In this document: piece after piece, positions 41,572 to 50,119 of the stretch
How positions within the stretch are numbered: the stretch's first letter is position 1
Layout of the letters: each line of letters opens with the position of its first letter
Assembly: GCF_030269445.1 (NCBI RefSeq)
Contig: NZ_BSTJ01000002.1
Coordinates: 744,001 to 808,000 of the forward strand
Direction of reading: 5' to 3'
Length of the DNA: 64,000 nucleotides
From: Actinoallomurus iriomotensis
GTDB taxonomy: Bacteria; Actinomycetota; Actinomycetes; Streptosporangiales; Streptosporangiaceae
The notes under the pieces: generated by a model
What the model was told of the DNA's origin: nothing
Databases searched by the model: none
The model's input: the letters and a program-made list of their open reading frames with translations, nothing else
Position numbers and translations under genes: made by a program

Positions 41572-42045
41572 TCAGGAGCGGACGTTGGCCCTATCGCGCT
41601 GACGGGTTCGGACCGAATGCATGCCTTGTGAGGCCACCGACTCGCTCTTGGATACCCTGACCCCGTGGTCGCTCCACCACATGCCGAACGCCACGAGCGC
41701 GACGATGAAGCCGGCGAGGCCGAAGAGCACCCACAACCCGTTCCCGCCGCCGACCGAGCTGTTGTACGCGGCGATCATCGCAATGCCGAAGATCAGGCCG
41801 GGAACCGCGACGGCGAGCCGACGCGACCGCAGCTTTCGTACCTCCGCTGCGGAGGGAACGGTGACCTGCACGGTGGTGTCGCAGTTGCCGCAATAGACGC
41901 GGACGGTCGCGACACCATCGGCCGGTCGGGGGCTGTCGATCGGGTACGTCATGTAGTGGTAGGTCGTCGATCTGACCCGCTCGGTCTTACCGAGCATGTG
42001 GGCCAGTCGAACCGCTGGAACATTCTCAATCGGATGAAACGCCAT
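41572..42045 (-). CDS. Membrane protein with CxxC motif
   Basis: 157 residues. The N-terminal half is soluble with one CGNC motif (VRVYCGNCDTTVQV) that looks like half a zinc ribbon; two membrane helices follow (LAVAVPGLIFGIAMIAAY and LWVLFGLAGFIVALVAFGMW). The tail is basic. Base composition around 41450-42060 is less GC-rich than its neighbours, suggesting a different history. Its function is unknown. Confidence 0.7.
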   Translation of the reverse strand: MAFHPIENVPAVRLAHMLGKTERVRSTTYHYMTYPIDSPRPADGVATVRVYCGNCDTTVQVTVPSAAEVRKLRSRRLAVAVPGLIFGIAMIAAYNSSVGGGNGLWVLFGLAGFIVALVAFGMWWSDHGVRVSKSESVASQGMHSVRTRQRDRANVRS

Positions 42046-42063
42046 CAGACGTAATTCTTTCGT

Positions 42064-43941
42064 CTATTCGATTAGGGAAACCGGCATCGTCACCGACGAC
42101 GGGTGATCGCCGCCGGTGTAGATGGTCATCGGCCCGAGAGTCTTCAGGCCGCCGTCCGGCAGCGGCGCCAGGTGAGGTAAGTCGAAGCCCTCGACCGCCA
42201 GCCGCAGTCGGTGCCCGGGCCTGATGGCCGCACCTGTCGGGAAGATCTCCACGTCCACCGGCGCGATCGTGCCCGGCGTCAGGTCCTTCCTGGTCGACTT
42301 CAGAAACGGGTGCCAGGGCTGGATCATCTTGCCGTCCAGGTAGCGCGACCTCTTCTTGTCCAGCGCCCGCTGGGAGATGCTCTCCCAGCCGCCGGTGATC
42401 CGGTGGACGCCGCCGTCGGGTGCGACGTCCTCGACCGCCAGCGACAGCATGCCGTCGCCGGTGCTGGTCGAGACGTACAGGTGGGCGTCGATCGGCCCCT
42501 GGAAGCGCAGCGTCTTCGTCGCGGGCGCGGAGTCGAAGGTGAGTCCGGTCGCATCGTTGAGCCGGTTGTCGGTCCAGCACGGCAGGTCGTTGAGCACCGC
42601 GCTCGCCAGGCCGCCGGTCCACTGGTCGGTCGAGCGCGTGCACAGGCCGCTGACCGGCAGCGGCTGGAGGGTCGACCTTCCCGAGGTCGGGGTGCCGGTG
42701 GTCAGGCCACCGGACTCGACCCCGGCGGTCGAGGACCCGGAGAGCTTGAAGGTCTTCGCGGACAGGTCGCTCGCGATCCACTTCTGCGTCCGCACCCATC
42801 GGCCGGTGCCCTGCTCGTAGTAGGTCACCGGCGCGATCTGGTCCAGGCCGGTGTCCTGCCCCATGATCCAGTGGTCGAACCAGCGCAGCTCGAGCTCGGC
42901 CAGTGACCCGTAGCCGGCGGCGCCGAACTCCTTGCCCCTGCCCGACCCGGCCTGGAGGTGGTTCCACGGCCCGTCGATGAACTTCACGGGTGTCCCGTTG
43001 CGCTGGATCCCCTCGAAGAGCAGGGGTTCGCCGCGCTGGAAGATGTCGTACTCACCGCCGATGATGAACGTCGGGACCTTCACCTTGTCGATGCGCGTGA
43101 TCGGTTTGCGCTCCGCCCAGTACGGACCGTCGTACGCCACATCCCCGCCCAGCACTCCCGAGAGCACCTCCGGCAGTGTGCCGCCGACGCCGCCGGCGAG
43201 GTGGTCGACCGCCATGGTCAGGGCCGACCTCGGGTCCGTGAGGCTGAACGCGGGGGGAATCGCGCCGGCCGCGGAGACGAGCATGAACCACTGCGGCAGG
43301 AAACCCGCGTCCAACTCCCCGCCCGCGGCGGTGACGTCGCGGTAGGGATCGGCGGCCGGCACCGTCGGGAAGATCGCCTTCAGCCCGGGTGGCTGCTGCT
43401 CGGCGGCGAAGAGCTGCTCGATGCCGAGGTAGGAACCGCCCTGCATGCCCACCTTGCCGTTGCTCCACGGCTGCCTGTGCGCCCAGGTCACGACCTCGCC
43501 GGCGTCCTTGTTCTCCCTCTCGCCGAACGCGGACCACCGGCCCTCGGAGCTGCCCGTGCCACGCGCGTCGACCCACAGCTCCGCGTAGCCGCGCTCGACG
43601 AAGTAGTCGGCGGGGACGTTGGTGCCGAGGAGGGCGCCGCTGTTGGTGCCGATCGGCAGCCGCTTGTTGTACGGCGTGATCGTCACCAGCACGGGCAGCT
43701 TCTGCTTCACGGCCTTGCCGTCGGCGGTCGCCGGGAGCGTGAGGTCACCGCGCAGGATCTTCCCGTCACTCATCCGGATCGCCAGGTCCTTGCGCGTCAC
43801 GGTGTCGTGCCACTGCGCGGGTCGCGGTTTCCAGCCGCCGGTGAGCGGCGCCGAGGCCGATCGAGCGGGCGCCGCGGCAGCGGACGCGAGCACCAGCGCA
43901 AGGACGGGCAGCACCATCAACGAGCGAGCGTTCACCTTCAC
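42064..43941 (-). CDS. Secreted CocE/NonD-family hydrolase (X-Pro dipeptidyl-peptidase S15-like)
   Basis: 625 residues with a signal peptide (MVLPVLALVLASAAAAPARS). The S15 domain holds VWVDARGTGSSEGRW-like DARGTG, nucleophile Ser in GMQGGSYLGIEQL, Asp near GGEYDIFQRG and His in GPWNHLQAGSG. The C-terminal jelly-roll (LRFQGPIDAHLYVSTSTGDG, RPGHRLRLAVEGFDLP) completes the fold. The gene is divergent from a TetR with two adjacent operators in the promoter, so its expression is tightly repressed until an ester or amide inducer appears; the substrate is unknown. Confidence 0.91.
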   Translation of the reverse strand: MKVNARSLMVLPVLALVLASAAAAPARSASAPLTGGWKPRPAQWHDTVTRKDLAIRMSDGKILRGDLTLPATADGKAVKQKLPVLVTITPYNKRLPIGTNSGALLGTNVPADYFVERGYAELWVDARGTGSSEGRWSAFGERENKDAGEVVTWAHRQPWSNGKVGMQGGSYLGIEQLFAAEQQPPGLKAIFPTVPAADPYRDVTAAGGELDAGFLPQWFMLVSAAGAIPPAFSLTDPRSALTMAVDHLAGGVGGTLPEVLSGVLGGDVAYDGPYWAERKPITRIDKVKVPTFIIGGEYDIFQRGEPLLFEGIQRNGTPVKFIDGPWNHLQAGSGRGKEFGAAGYGSLAELELRWFDHWIMGQDTGLDQIAPVTYYEQGTGRWVRTQKWIASDLSAKTFKLSGSSTAGVESGGLTTGTPTSGRSTLQPLPVSGLCTRSTDQWTGGLASAVLNDLPCWTDNRLNDATGLTFDSAPATKTLRFQGPIDAHLYVSTSTGDGMLSLAVEDVAPDGGVHRITGGWESISQRALDKKRSRYLDGKMIQPWHPFLKSTRKDLTPGTIAPVDVEIFPTGAAIRPGHRLRLAVEGFDLPHLAPLPDGGLKTLGPMTIYTGGDHPSSVTMPVSLIE

Positions 43942-43959
43942 GGGTCTCCTGTGAGTGCG

Positions 43960-44002
43960 TTTACTACCGCGTCGTAGTAAATTGCTACGTCATGGTAGTA
44001 AT
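43960..44002. promoter_or_regulatory. Two adjacent TetR operators between CocE hydrolase and tetR
   Basis: Site 1, TTTACTAC-N6-GTAGTAAA (43960-43981), is a perfect 8-bp dyad. Site 2, ATTGCTAC-N6-GTAGTAAT (43981-44002), has one mismatch. The centres are 21 bp apart, two helical turns, so two repressor dimers would sit on the same face. They lie 19 bp from the hydrolase start and 43 bp from the TetR start. Confidence 0.75.
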
Positions 44003-44044
44003 TGTCAAGAGGGGCCCGCTCCAAAGGCCGCTACCCTGTCCGGC

Positions 44045-44686
44045 GTGACGAAGGCAGAAGCGGGCGCGCGACGCAAGCGACGCACGTACGCACCCCGGAT
44101 GCCCCTTGAGCAGCGCCGCCGGCAGCTGCTCGACGCGGCACTCGCGCTCATCGTCCGCGAGGGGTACGCCGGCGTCACCGTCGACGCGATCGCCCAGGAG
44201 GCCGGGGTCACCAAGCCGGTCGTCTACGGCGCGTACGCCAACCTCCCACTCCTGCTCACCGCGCTCCTCGACCGGACCCAGAGCGATGCCGTCGCCCAGC
44301 TCCTGGCCGCCTTCCCGCAGGATCCGCGTCGCCTCACCTCGAAGCACCTCCCAGGAGACATCGCCCGCGCGTGGGCACGGGCCGTACGCGAGAACCCGCA
44401 GACCTGGACGCCCGTCCTGAGCACCGGCGCGCAGACACCGGCGCCCGTCCTCGACCGGATCGAACAGGGGCGCGAGGTCGTGCGCAAAGCCATCGCCGAC
44501 TTCATCGGCAGGGGCCGCGACCTGGACGCCGCCACCGCCCGACGTCACCTCTGGACGGCTCACGCCGTGGTCGCCGCCGCCGAGCACTTCGGACGCCTGG
44601 TGCTGACCCGCCCCGACGCCATCACCGACGACGAACTCGCCGCGCTCTTCGACGATCTGGTCAACGGCCTCCTGCGCCGGACCTGA
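44045..44686 (+). CDS. TetR-family regulator of the CocE hydrolase
   Basis: 213 residues: EQRRRQLLDAALALIVREGYAGVTVDAIAQEAGVTKPVVYGAYANL (in part) is the HTH. The C-terminal domain has VLSTGAQTPAPVLDRIEQGREVVRKAIADF. GTG 44045 is preferred, with TACCCT seven bases upstream as a possible -10 for a leaderless message. It should bind the two operators at 43960-44002 and repress both divergent genes. Confidence 0.9.
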   Translation: MTKAEAGARRKRRTYAPRMPLEQRRRQLLDAALALIVREGYAGVTVDAIAQEAGVTKPVVYGAYANLPLLLTALLDRTQSDAVAQLLAAFPQDPRRLTSKHLPGDIARAWARAVRENPQTWTPVLSTGAQTPAPVLDRIEQGREVVRKAIADFIGRGRDLDAATARRHLWTAHAVVAAAEHFGRLVLTRPDAITDDELAALFDDLVNGLLRRT

Positions 44687-44899
44687 GCAGAAGACCGGGG
44701 AGTGCCTCGCGGCGCGTCGAGCCGGTCTCGTCGGCCGGGCTGCGATCAGCAACCGTACCGGTCCGCCACAGCGGGCAGGTGTCGCGACGCGTTCGCCGTG
44801 GCTGTGGCGTAAACGCCCCGAGCAGCCGCACACCATCCGGACCGGTCGACAGATCGCGCAGCACTCGCGAGTGCCTTTCTCCTGTCGCGGACGGCCTGA

Positions 44900-45550
44900 T
44901 CAGGGTGTGCGTTCGCGGTCGCGTTCGGCGGCCAGGCGGTGTGTCTCCGCGGACAGCGGGGCGAGCAGGACCGCCGCGACCAGGTCGATCAGGTGGCTGG
45001 TGAACAGCCGGTCGTCGGCGTGCGGCCCCGACTGGGCGCGGCGGGCCAGCTCGATCATCGTGAAGCGCACCGCGACGAACCGGCGGTGCAGGCGGGCGGC
45101 GTCCTCTTCCAGGAGCGGCGCGGTCAGGGCCCGCCAGCGGTAGGTGCTGTCGGCCGGGTCGCTGACGCTCGCGCGGCCGATCAGCGGCTCGGGGCGGTTC
45201 ACCAGCTCGCCGAGGATCCGCAGGTACGCGCGGCCGCTGGGGTAGGCGAGCTTGGCCGCGAGCGGGCGGACCAGGGCGGCCGACAGCGCGCGGACGTCGT
45301 CGGGTTCGCCGGCCTCGTACGCGTCCAGCAGGGCGTGACGCGCCGACTCCACCTCGGCGCGATGCCGTTCGAGCACGGCGCGCAGCAGACCGTGCCGGTC
45401 GCCGAAGTGGTACTGCAGGGCGGTGACGTTGCGTGCCCCGGAGGCGCGCACGATCTCCCGCAGGGAGACGCCGTAGACGCCCTCGGCGGCGAAGAGCCGC
45501 TCCGCCGTCTCGATGAGGCGCTCCCGCGTCTCACGTCCGGCGGTGCCCAT
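44900..45550 (-). CDS. TetR-family regulator of the acyl-CoA operon
   Basis: 216 residues: TRERLIETAERLFAAEGVYGVSLREIVRASGARNVTALQYHFGDRHGLL (in part) is the HTH, and the C-terminal domain (YPSGRAYLRILGELVNRPEPLI) resembles TetR_C_33-like regulators found next to fatty-acid catabolic genes. An earlier ATG (45568) would lie inside the operator. It is divergent from the phosphotransferase/FadE/FadD operon and likely represses it. The convergent gap 44687-44899 holds no recognisable gene. Confidence 0.9.
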   Translation of the reverse strand: MGTAGRETRERLIETAERLFAAEGVYGVSLREIVRASGARNVTALQYHFGDRHGLLRAVLERHRAEVESARHALLDAYEAGEPDDVRALSAALVRPLAAKLAYPSGRAYLRILGELVNRPEPLIGRASVSDPADSTYRWRALTAPLLEEDAARLHRRFVAVRFTMIELARRAQSGPHADDRLFTSHLIDLVAAVLLAPLSAETHRLAAERDRERTP

Positions 45551-45556
45551 GGGGGA

Positions 45557-45589
45557 ATTCAAGCACATTGACCTTTAATGCACGTGAAT
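45557..45589. promoter_or_regulatory. Imperfect inverted repeat at the tetR / acyl-CoA operon divergent promoter
   Basis: ATTCAAGCACATT and AATGCACGTGAAT pair at 10 of 13 positions around a 7-bp spacer. TTGACC (45568-45573), a -35-like hexamer for the plus-strand operon, lies inside it. A bound TetR dimer would block the promoter; inference from position. Confidence 0.5.
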
Positions 45590-45621
45590 CATAGGCTCGT
45601 TCACGCGGAGGTTCTCCCTGG

Positions 45622-46668
45622 ATGCAGCCTGATGACATCGATCCGTCGCTGGTCGACTTCGGCGTTCTGGCGCGCTGGATGGACGGCGAGGGCCTGCCCG
45701 GTGGCGCGTTCGAGCGGGTCGAGCGGCTCGGTGGCGGCACGCAGAACGTCCTGGTCCGGTTCTGCCGTGGCGACCGCCCGTACGTCCTCCGCCGCCCGCC
45801 CGTTCACCCCCGGCCCCGGAGCAACGACGCGCTGCGCCGGGAGGCGCGCGTGCTGGCCGCCCTCGACGGCACGGGCGTGCGCGCGCCGCGCCTGATCGCC
45901 GCCTGTACGGACGAGACGGTCATGAACGGCGTGGTCTTCTACCTCATGGAGTCGGTGCGCGGCTTCAACCCCACGACGACGCTCCCCCGGCCGTACGCCG
46001 AAGACCCCGCCGTGCGGCACCGCATGGGCCTGGACGCCGCCGCCGCGCTCGCCGAGCTGGGCGCGGTCGACCACGTCGCCGTCGGCCTGGGCGACGTGGG
46101 CCATCCGGAGGGGTTCCTCGAACGCCAGGTCGGCCGGTGGCTCTCGGAGCTGGAGTCCTACAACGCGCTGGACGGGTACCCCGGCGCGGACATCCCCGGG
46201 CTGACCGAGGTCGCGGCCTGGCTGGAGGAGCGCCGGCCGCGCGCGTGGCGGCCCGGGATCATGCACGGCGACTACCACCTCGCCAACCTGCTCTACGACC
46301 CCGACCATCCCCGGGTGGCGGCGATCGTCGACTGGGAGATGTGCACGATCGGCGATCCGCTGCTCGACCTGGGCTGGCTGATCGCGACCTGGCCCGCCGG
46401 GGAGGCCGCGCCGCTGGCCGGCGCCATCGGCACGGCGGGCGGGCTGCCCGCGACCGACGAGCTGGTCGACGTCTACGCGGCCCGTACGGACCGGGACCTG
46501 TCCGCGCTCACCTGGTACGCCGTGCTCGCCTGCTTCAAGCTCGGCATCGTGCTGGAGGGCACGCACGCCCGCGCGTTCGCCGGCAAGGCGTCCAAGGACG
46601 TCGGCGACCTGCTGCACGCGACCACGCTCGGGCTGTTCGCCCGCGCCCGCACCTTCATGGAGACCTGA
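45622..46668 (+). CDS. Phosphotransferase (APH-like, ACAD10/11 N-terminal type)
   Basis: 348 residues of the aminoglycoside-phosphotransferase/choline-kinase fold: RLGGGTQNVLVRF glycine-rich loop, YVLRRPP with the conserved Lys position replaced by Arg, LMESVRGF hinge, catalytic HGDYHLANLLYD and DWEMCTIGDPLLDLGWL. Actinobacterial genes of this kind adjoin FadE and match the kinase domain of ACAD10/11, which handles 4-hydroxy acyl-CoA by phosphorylation. Its TGA overlaps the FadE ATG (ATGA). A role in activating a hydroxylated acyl chain for elimination is inferred from that relationship. Confidence 0.88.
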   Translation: MQPDDIDPSLVDFGVLARWMDGEGLPGGAFERVERLGGGTQNVLVRFCRGDRPYVLRRPPVHPRPRSNDALRREARVLAALDGTGVRAPRLIAACTDETVMNGVVFYLMESVRGFNPTTTLPRPYAEDPAVRHRMGLDAAAALAELGAVDHVAVGLGDVGHPEGFLERQVGRWLSELESYNALDGYPGADIPGLTEVAAWLEERRPRAWRPGIMHGDYHLANLLYDPDHPRVAAIVDWEMCTIGDPLLDLGWLIATWPAGEAAPLAGAIGTAGGLPATDELVDVYAARTDRDLSALTWYAVLACFKLGIVLEGTHARAFAGKASKDVGDLLHATTLGLFARARTFMET

Positions 46669-47933
46669 TGTGGGACTTTTCCACCGAGCCCGAGTTCCAG
46701 GCGAAGCTCGACTGGATGGACGCGTTCATCCGGGACGAGGTCGAGCCGCTCGACCTGGTCTACGGCGGCAAGGCGTACGAGCCGCTCGGTGACGAGCTGC
46801 GCGGCATCGTCGAACCACTCAAGGCGCGCGTGCGGGAGCAGGGGCTGTGGGCCTGCCACCTGGGCCCTGAACTGGGCGGACAGGGGTACGGGCAGCTCAG
46901 GCTCGCGCTGATGAACGAGCTCATCGGCCGCTCCCCGTGGGCGTCGGTCATCTTCGGCTGCCAGGCGCCGGACACCGGCAACGCCGAGATCATCGCGATG
47001 TACGGCACCAAGGAGCAGAAGGCCCGCTACCTCAAGCCGCTGCTCGACGGCGAGTGCTTCTCCGGCTTCTCGATGACCGAACCGCACGCCGGCTCGGACC
47101 CGCGCCTGTTCCGTACGCGCGCGGTCCGCGACGGCGACGGCTGGGTGATCAGCGGGGAGAAGTACTTCACCTCCAACGCGGCCAACGCGGCGTTCCTCAT
47201 CGTGATGGCGGTGACCGACCCGGACGCCCACCCGTACCAGCGGATGTCGATGTTCCTGGTGCCGGCGGACACGCCGGGCGTGGAGATCCTGCGCAACGTG
47301 TCCACGATGGGTCACCGCGGCGACGGCGGCCACGCGCACATCCGCTACAACGACGTCGCGGTCGGGCCGGACGCGCTGCTCGGCGAGGTGGGCGGGGCGT
47401 TCGCCATCTCGCAGGCGCGGCTCGGCGGCGGGCGGATCCACCACGCGATGCGGACGGTCGCGGCGGTGAAGAAGGCCTTCGACATGATGTGCGAACGGGC
47501 CCTGTCGCGGGAGACCCATGACGGCACCCTCGCCGGCAAGCAGCTCGTCCAGGCGGCGATCGCCGACTCGTACCTCCAGATCCAGCAGTTCCGGCTGCTG
47601 ATCCTGCACACGGCCTGGCTGATCGACCGTTCCTCCACCAAGGAGGCGCGTACCCAGATCGCCGCCTGCAAGGTGGCGGCGGCGCGCGTCTTCCACGACG
47701 TGGTGTACCGGGCGATGCACATCCACGGCGCGCTCGGGGTGTCCGGCGACACTCCCCTGGCGCGGCTCTGGCAGGCCGCGCCGCTCATGGGGATCATGGA
47801 CGGCCCGACCGAGGTGCACCAGGCCTCCATCGCCCGCCGCGTGCTGCGCGGGTACGAGCCCTCCCCCGGGCCCTGGCCCACCGAGTACCTGCCGGACAAG
47901 ATCGCCGCCGCCCGCGAGAAGTACGGAGTCTGA
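46668..47933 (+). CDS. Acyl-CoA dehydrogenase (ACAD10/11-like)
   Basis: 421 residues. FSTEPEFQAKLDWMDAFIRD opens the N-terminal helical domain; GFSMTEPHAGSD and GEKYFTSNA are the FAD/substrate motifs; GGRIHHAMRTV and IHGALGVSGDTPLARLWQAA precede the catalytic region MDGPTEVHQASIARRVL. The start overlaps the phosphotransferase stop and the TGA overlaps the ligase ATG. The sequence is of the ACAD11-like clade, which in this operon would act with the phosphotransferase on 4-hydroxy or branched acyl-CoA. Confidence 0.92.
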   Translation: MWDFSTEPEFQAKLDWMDAFIRDEVEPLDLVYGGKAYEPLGDELRGIVEPLKARVREQGLWACHLGPELGGQGYGQLRLALMNELIGRSPWASVIFGCQAPDTGNAEIIAMYGTKEQKARYLKPLLDGECFSGFSMTEPHAGSDPRLFRTRAVRDGDGWVISGEKYFTSNAANAAFLIVMAVTDPDAHPYQRMSMFLVPADTPGVEILRNVSTMGHRGDGGHAHIRYNDVAVGPDALLGEVGGAFAISQARLGGGRIHHAMRTVAAVKKAFDMMCERALSRETHDGTLAGKQLVQAAIADSYLQIQQFRLLILHTAWLIDRSSTKEARTQIAACKVAAARVFHDVVYRAMHIHGALGVSGDTPLARLWQAAPLMGIMDGPTEVHQASIARRVLRGYEPSPGPWPTEYLPDKIAAAREKYGV

Positions 47934-49612
47934 TGATGCGGAGCCTGGAAGACGTCACGGCCGCCCTGACCGCGCCGGGACAGCTGTTCGAGATGGACGA
48001 GGTCGAGATCCGCGGGACGCGCACGCGCGTGTGGAAGAACGCCCTGCCGTCGCTGCGCTCGCTCTTGGAGGTCACCCGGCTGCACGGCGACGCGACGTTC
48101 CTCGTGTACGAGGACGACCGGCTGACGTTCGAGGAGCACTTCCTGCGGGCGGCCACGTTCGCCCGCCGGCTCACCGAGCGGTACGGCGTGACGAAGGGCG
48201 ACCGCGTCGCCATCGCGATGCGCAACTTCCCCGAGTGGTCGGTGGCCTTCTTCGGCGCCGCGGCGGCCGGGGCCGTCGTCGTGCCGCTCAACGCCTGGTG
48301 GACCGCGCCGGAGCTGGAGTACGGCCTGCGCGACAGCGGCGCGAAGGTCCTCGTCGCCGACCAGGAGCGCGCCGAACGTCTCGCCGGCGTGCTGCCCGGC
48401 CTCGGCGTCCCCACGATCGTCGCGCGGGCCGAGGGCGACCCGCCCGCGGGCGCCGAGGCGTTCGAAGCGGTGCTCGGCGCACTCGGCGACGCCCTGCCGG
48501 AGGTCGCCATCGACCCGGACGACGACGCCACGATCTTCTACACCTCCGGCACGACCGGCCGCTCGAAGGGCGCGCTCGGCACCCAGCGCAACATCACCGG
48601 CAACCCGGTGAGCCTCGCGTACGCGATGGCGGCGGCGGGCCTGCGCGCCGGCCGCGACCTGGAGGAGGTGGTCGGGGCACCGCGCCGGGTGTCGCTGCTC
48701 AGCGTGCCGTTCTTCCACGCGACCGGCTGCCACTCCGTGCTCGTCGCCAGCGCGCTGGCCGGCAGCACGATCGTGCTGATGCACAAGTGGAACCCCGAGC
48801 GGGCCCTGGAGCTGATCGAACGCGAGCGCGCCACGATGTTCGGCGGCGTGCCGACGATGGCGTGGCAGGTCCTCACGTCCCCGCACTTCGACAAGTACGA
48901 CACCTCCAGCCTCACGTCCGTCTCCTACGGCGGCGCGCCCGCGCCGCCGAAGCTGGTGGAGAAGATCAAGGAGCTGCTGCCCGACCGGGTCCCGGGCAAC
49001 GGGTACGGGCTGACGGAGACGTCCTCGGTGACGACCTACAACTCCGGCGTCAACTACCTGTCGCACCCCGACAGCGTCGGCCCGCCGGTCGCGGTGTGCG
49101 ACGTGAAGGTCGTCGGACCGGCCGGCGACGAACTCCCGGCCGGCGAGGTGGGCGAGCTGCTCATCAGGGGCCCGAACGTCATCAAGGGCTACTGGAACCG
49201 CCCGGACGCCACCGCCCAGGCGTTCATCGACGGCTGGTTCCACAGCGGCGACCTGGCGCGCGTCGACGAGGAGGGCTTCGTCTACATCGTCGACCGGGCG
49301 AAGGACATGCTGATCCGCGGCGGAGAGAACGTCTACTGCGCCGAGGTCGAGGCGGCCCTCTACGAGCACCCGGCCGTCGCGGACGCGGCCGTCATCGGCG
49401 TCCCCCACGATGAGCTGGGCGAGGAGGTCGGCGCGGTCGTCCGCCTGCGGTCGGGCGAGTCCCTGACCGCCGAGGAGCTCCAGGTGTTCCTGCGCGAGAG
49501 GATCGCGAAGTTCAAGGTGCCGTCCCACGTGTGGTTCCGCGAGAGCGAGCTGCCCCGCAACCCGGGCGGCAAGATCCTCAAGACCCACCTGCGCGCCGAG
49601 ATCCTCGGCTGA
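47933..49612 (+). CDS. Acyl-CoA synthetase (AMP-forming), FadD-like 3
   Basis: 559 residues: P-loop FYTSGTTGRSKGALGT, A5 GNGYGLTETSSV, A7 HSGDLARVDEEGFVYIVDRAKDM (in part) and catalytic Lys in NPGGKILKTHLR. It differs from the two upstream ligases in length and motifs and lies in a long-chain/medium-chain acid group. Overlap of ATG with the dehydrogenase stop indicates a three-gene operon that activates, phosphorylates and dehydrogenates one acid. Confidence 0.92.
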   Translation: MMRSLEDVTAALTAPGQLFEMDEVEIRGTRTRVWKNALPSLRSLLEVTRLHGDATFLVYEDDRLTFEEHFLRAATFARRLTERYGVTKGDRVAIAMRNFPEWSVAFFGAAAAGAVVVPLNAWWTAPELEYGLRDSGAKVLVADQERAERLAGVLPGLGVPTIVARAEGDPPAGAEAFEAVLGALGDALPEVAIDPDDDATIFYTSGTTGRSKGALGTQRNITGNPVSLAYAMAAAGLRAGRDLEEVVGAPRRVSLLSVPFFHATGCHSVLVASALAGSTIVLMHKWNPERALELIERERATMFGGVPTMAWQVLTSPHFDKYDTSSLTSVSYGGAPAPPKLVEKIKELLPDRVPGNGYGLTETSSVTTYNSGVNYLSHPDSVGPPVAVCDVKVVGPAGDELPAGEVGELLIRGPNVIKGYWNRPDATAQAFIDGWFHSGDLARVDEEGFVYIVDRAKDMLIRGGENVYCAEVEAALYEHPAVADAAVIGVPHDELGEEVGAVVRLRSGESLTAEELQVFLRERIAKFKVPSHVWFRESELPRNPGGKILKTHLRAEILG

Positions 49613-49630
49613 GGCATTCCTGCGCCCGCG

Positions 49631-50119
49631 TCAAGGGGCGCCCGTGCTCGGCTTGGGCACCGGGCTCATGAAGCAATCCGGTCGGGAAAGGCCCGGATAG
49701 GAGGACGAGAACTTCAGGACGGGTTGGTCGGGCAGCACGAGCCCGGTGCAGTAGATCTGCGCGTACGCCGCCGGCGAGATCTTGGGCAGGGGCGGAACCG
49801 TGTCGATGAGGAACGCCCGGCCGCCGATGTCGCGTACGGCGATCTGCTCGATCCCGGTCAGCGCCGTCGTCATGCCCTTGGCGCGCTCCTGCGCGTTGGG
49901 CCCGCGGAGCAGATCGTCGAAGACCAGCTGGGCGTCCCAGGGGTTGGTCTCGCGGGCCACGGGCGTCGGCACTCCCCGCAGCAGGAAGTACACCTGGGAC
50001 CGCGGCGACGCCGCGGCGGTGGCGACCGGGGCGTCACCCGCGTACACCACGCCGCTGGGGCGCACACCGCAGCCCGCGAGCGACAGCATCGCCAGGACCG
50101 CGGCGGCGGGGCGCCTCAC
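49631..50119 (-). CDS. Lipoprotein of the two-component system locus
   Basis: 162 residues with signal peptide and lipobox LSLAGC followed by GVRPSGVVYAGDAP. The body (VYFLLRGVPTPVARETNPWD, VFDDLLRGPNAQERAKGM, GGRAFLIDTVPPLPKISPAAYAQIYC) is like the small lipoproteins that accompany AfsQ/Cse-type two-component systems in Streptomyces. The ATG overlaps the kinase stop (ATGA). It may modulate signal reception at the membrane surface; that is inference. Confidence 0.85.
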   Translation of the reverse strand: MRRPAAAVLAMLSLAGCGVRPSGVVYAGDAPVATAAASPRSQVYFLLRGVPTPVARETNPWDAQLVFDDLLRGPNAQERAKGMTTALTGIEQIAVRDIGGRAFLIDTVPPLPKISPAAYAQIYCTGLVLPDQPVLKFSSSYPGLSRPDCFMSPVPKPSTGAP

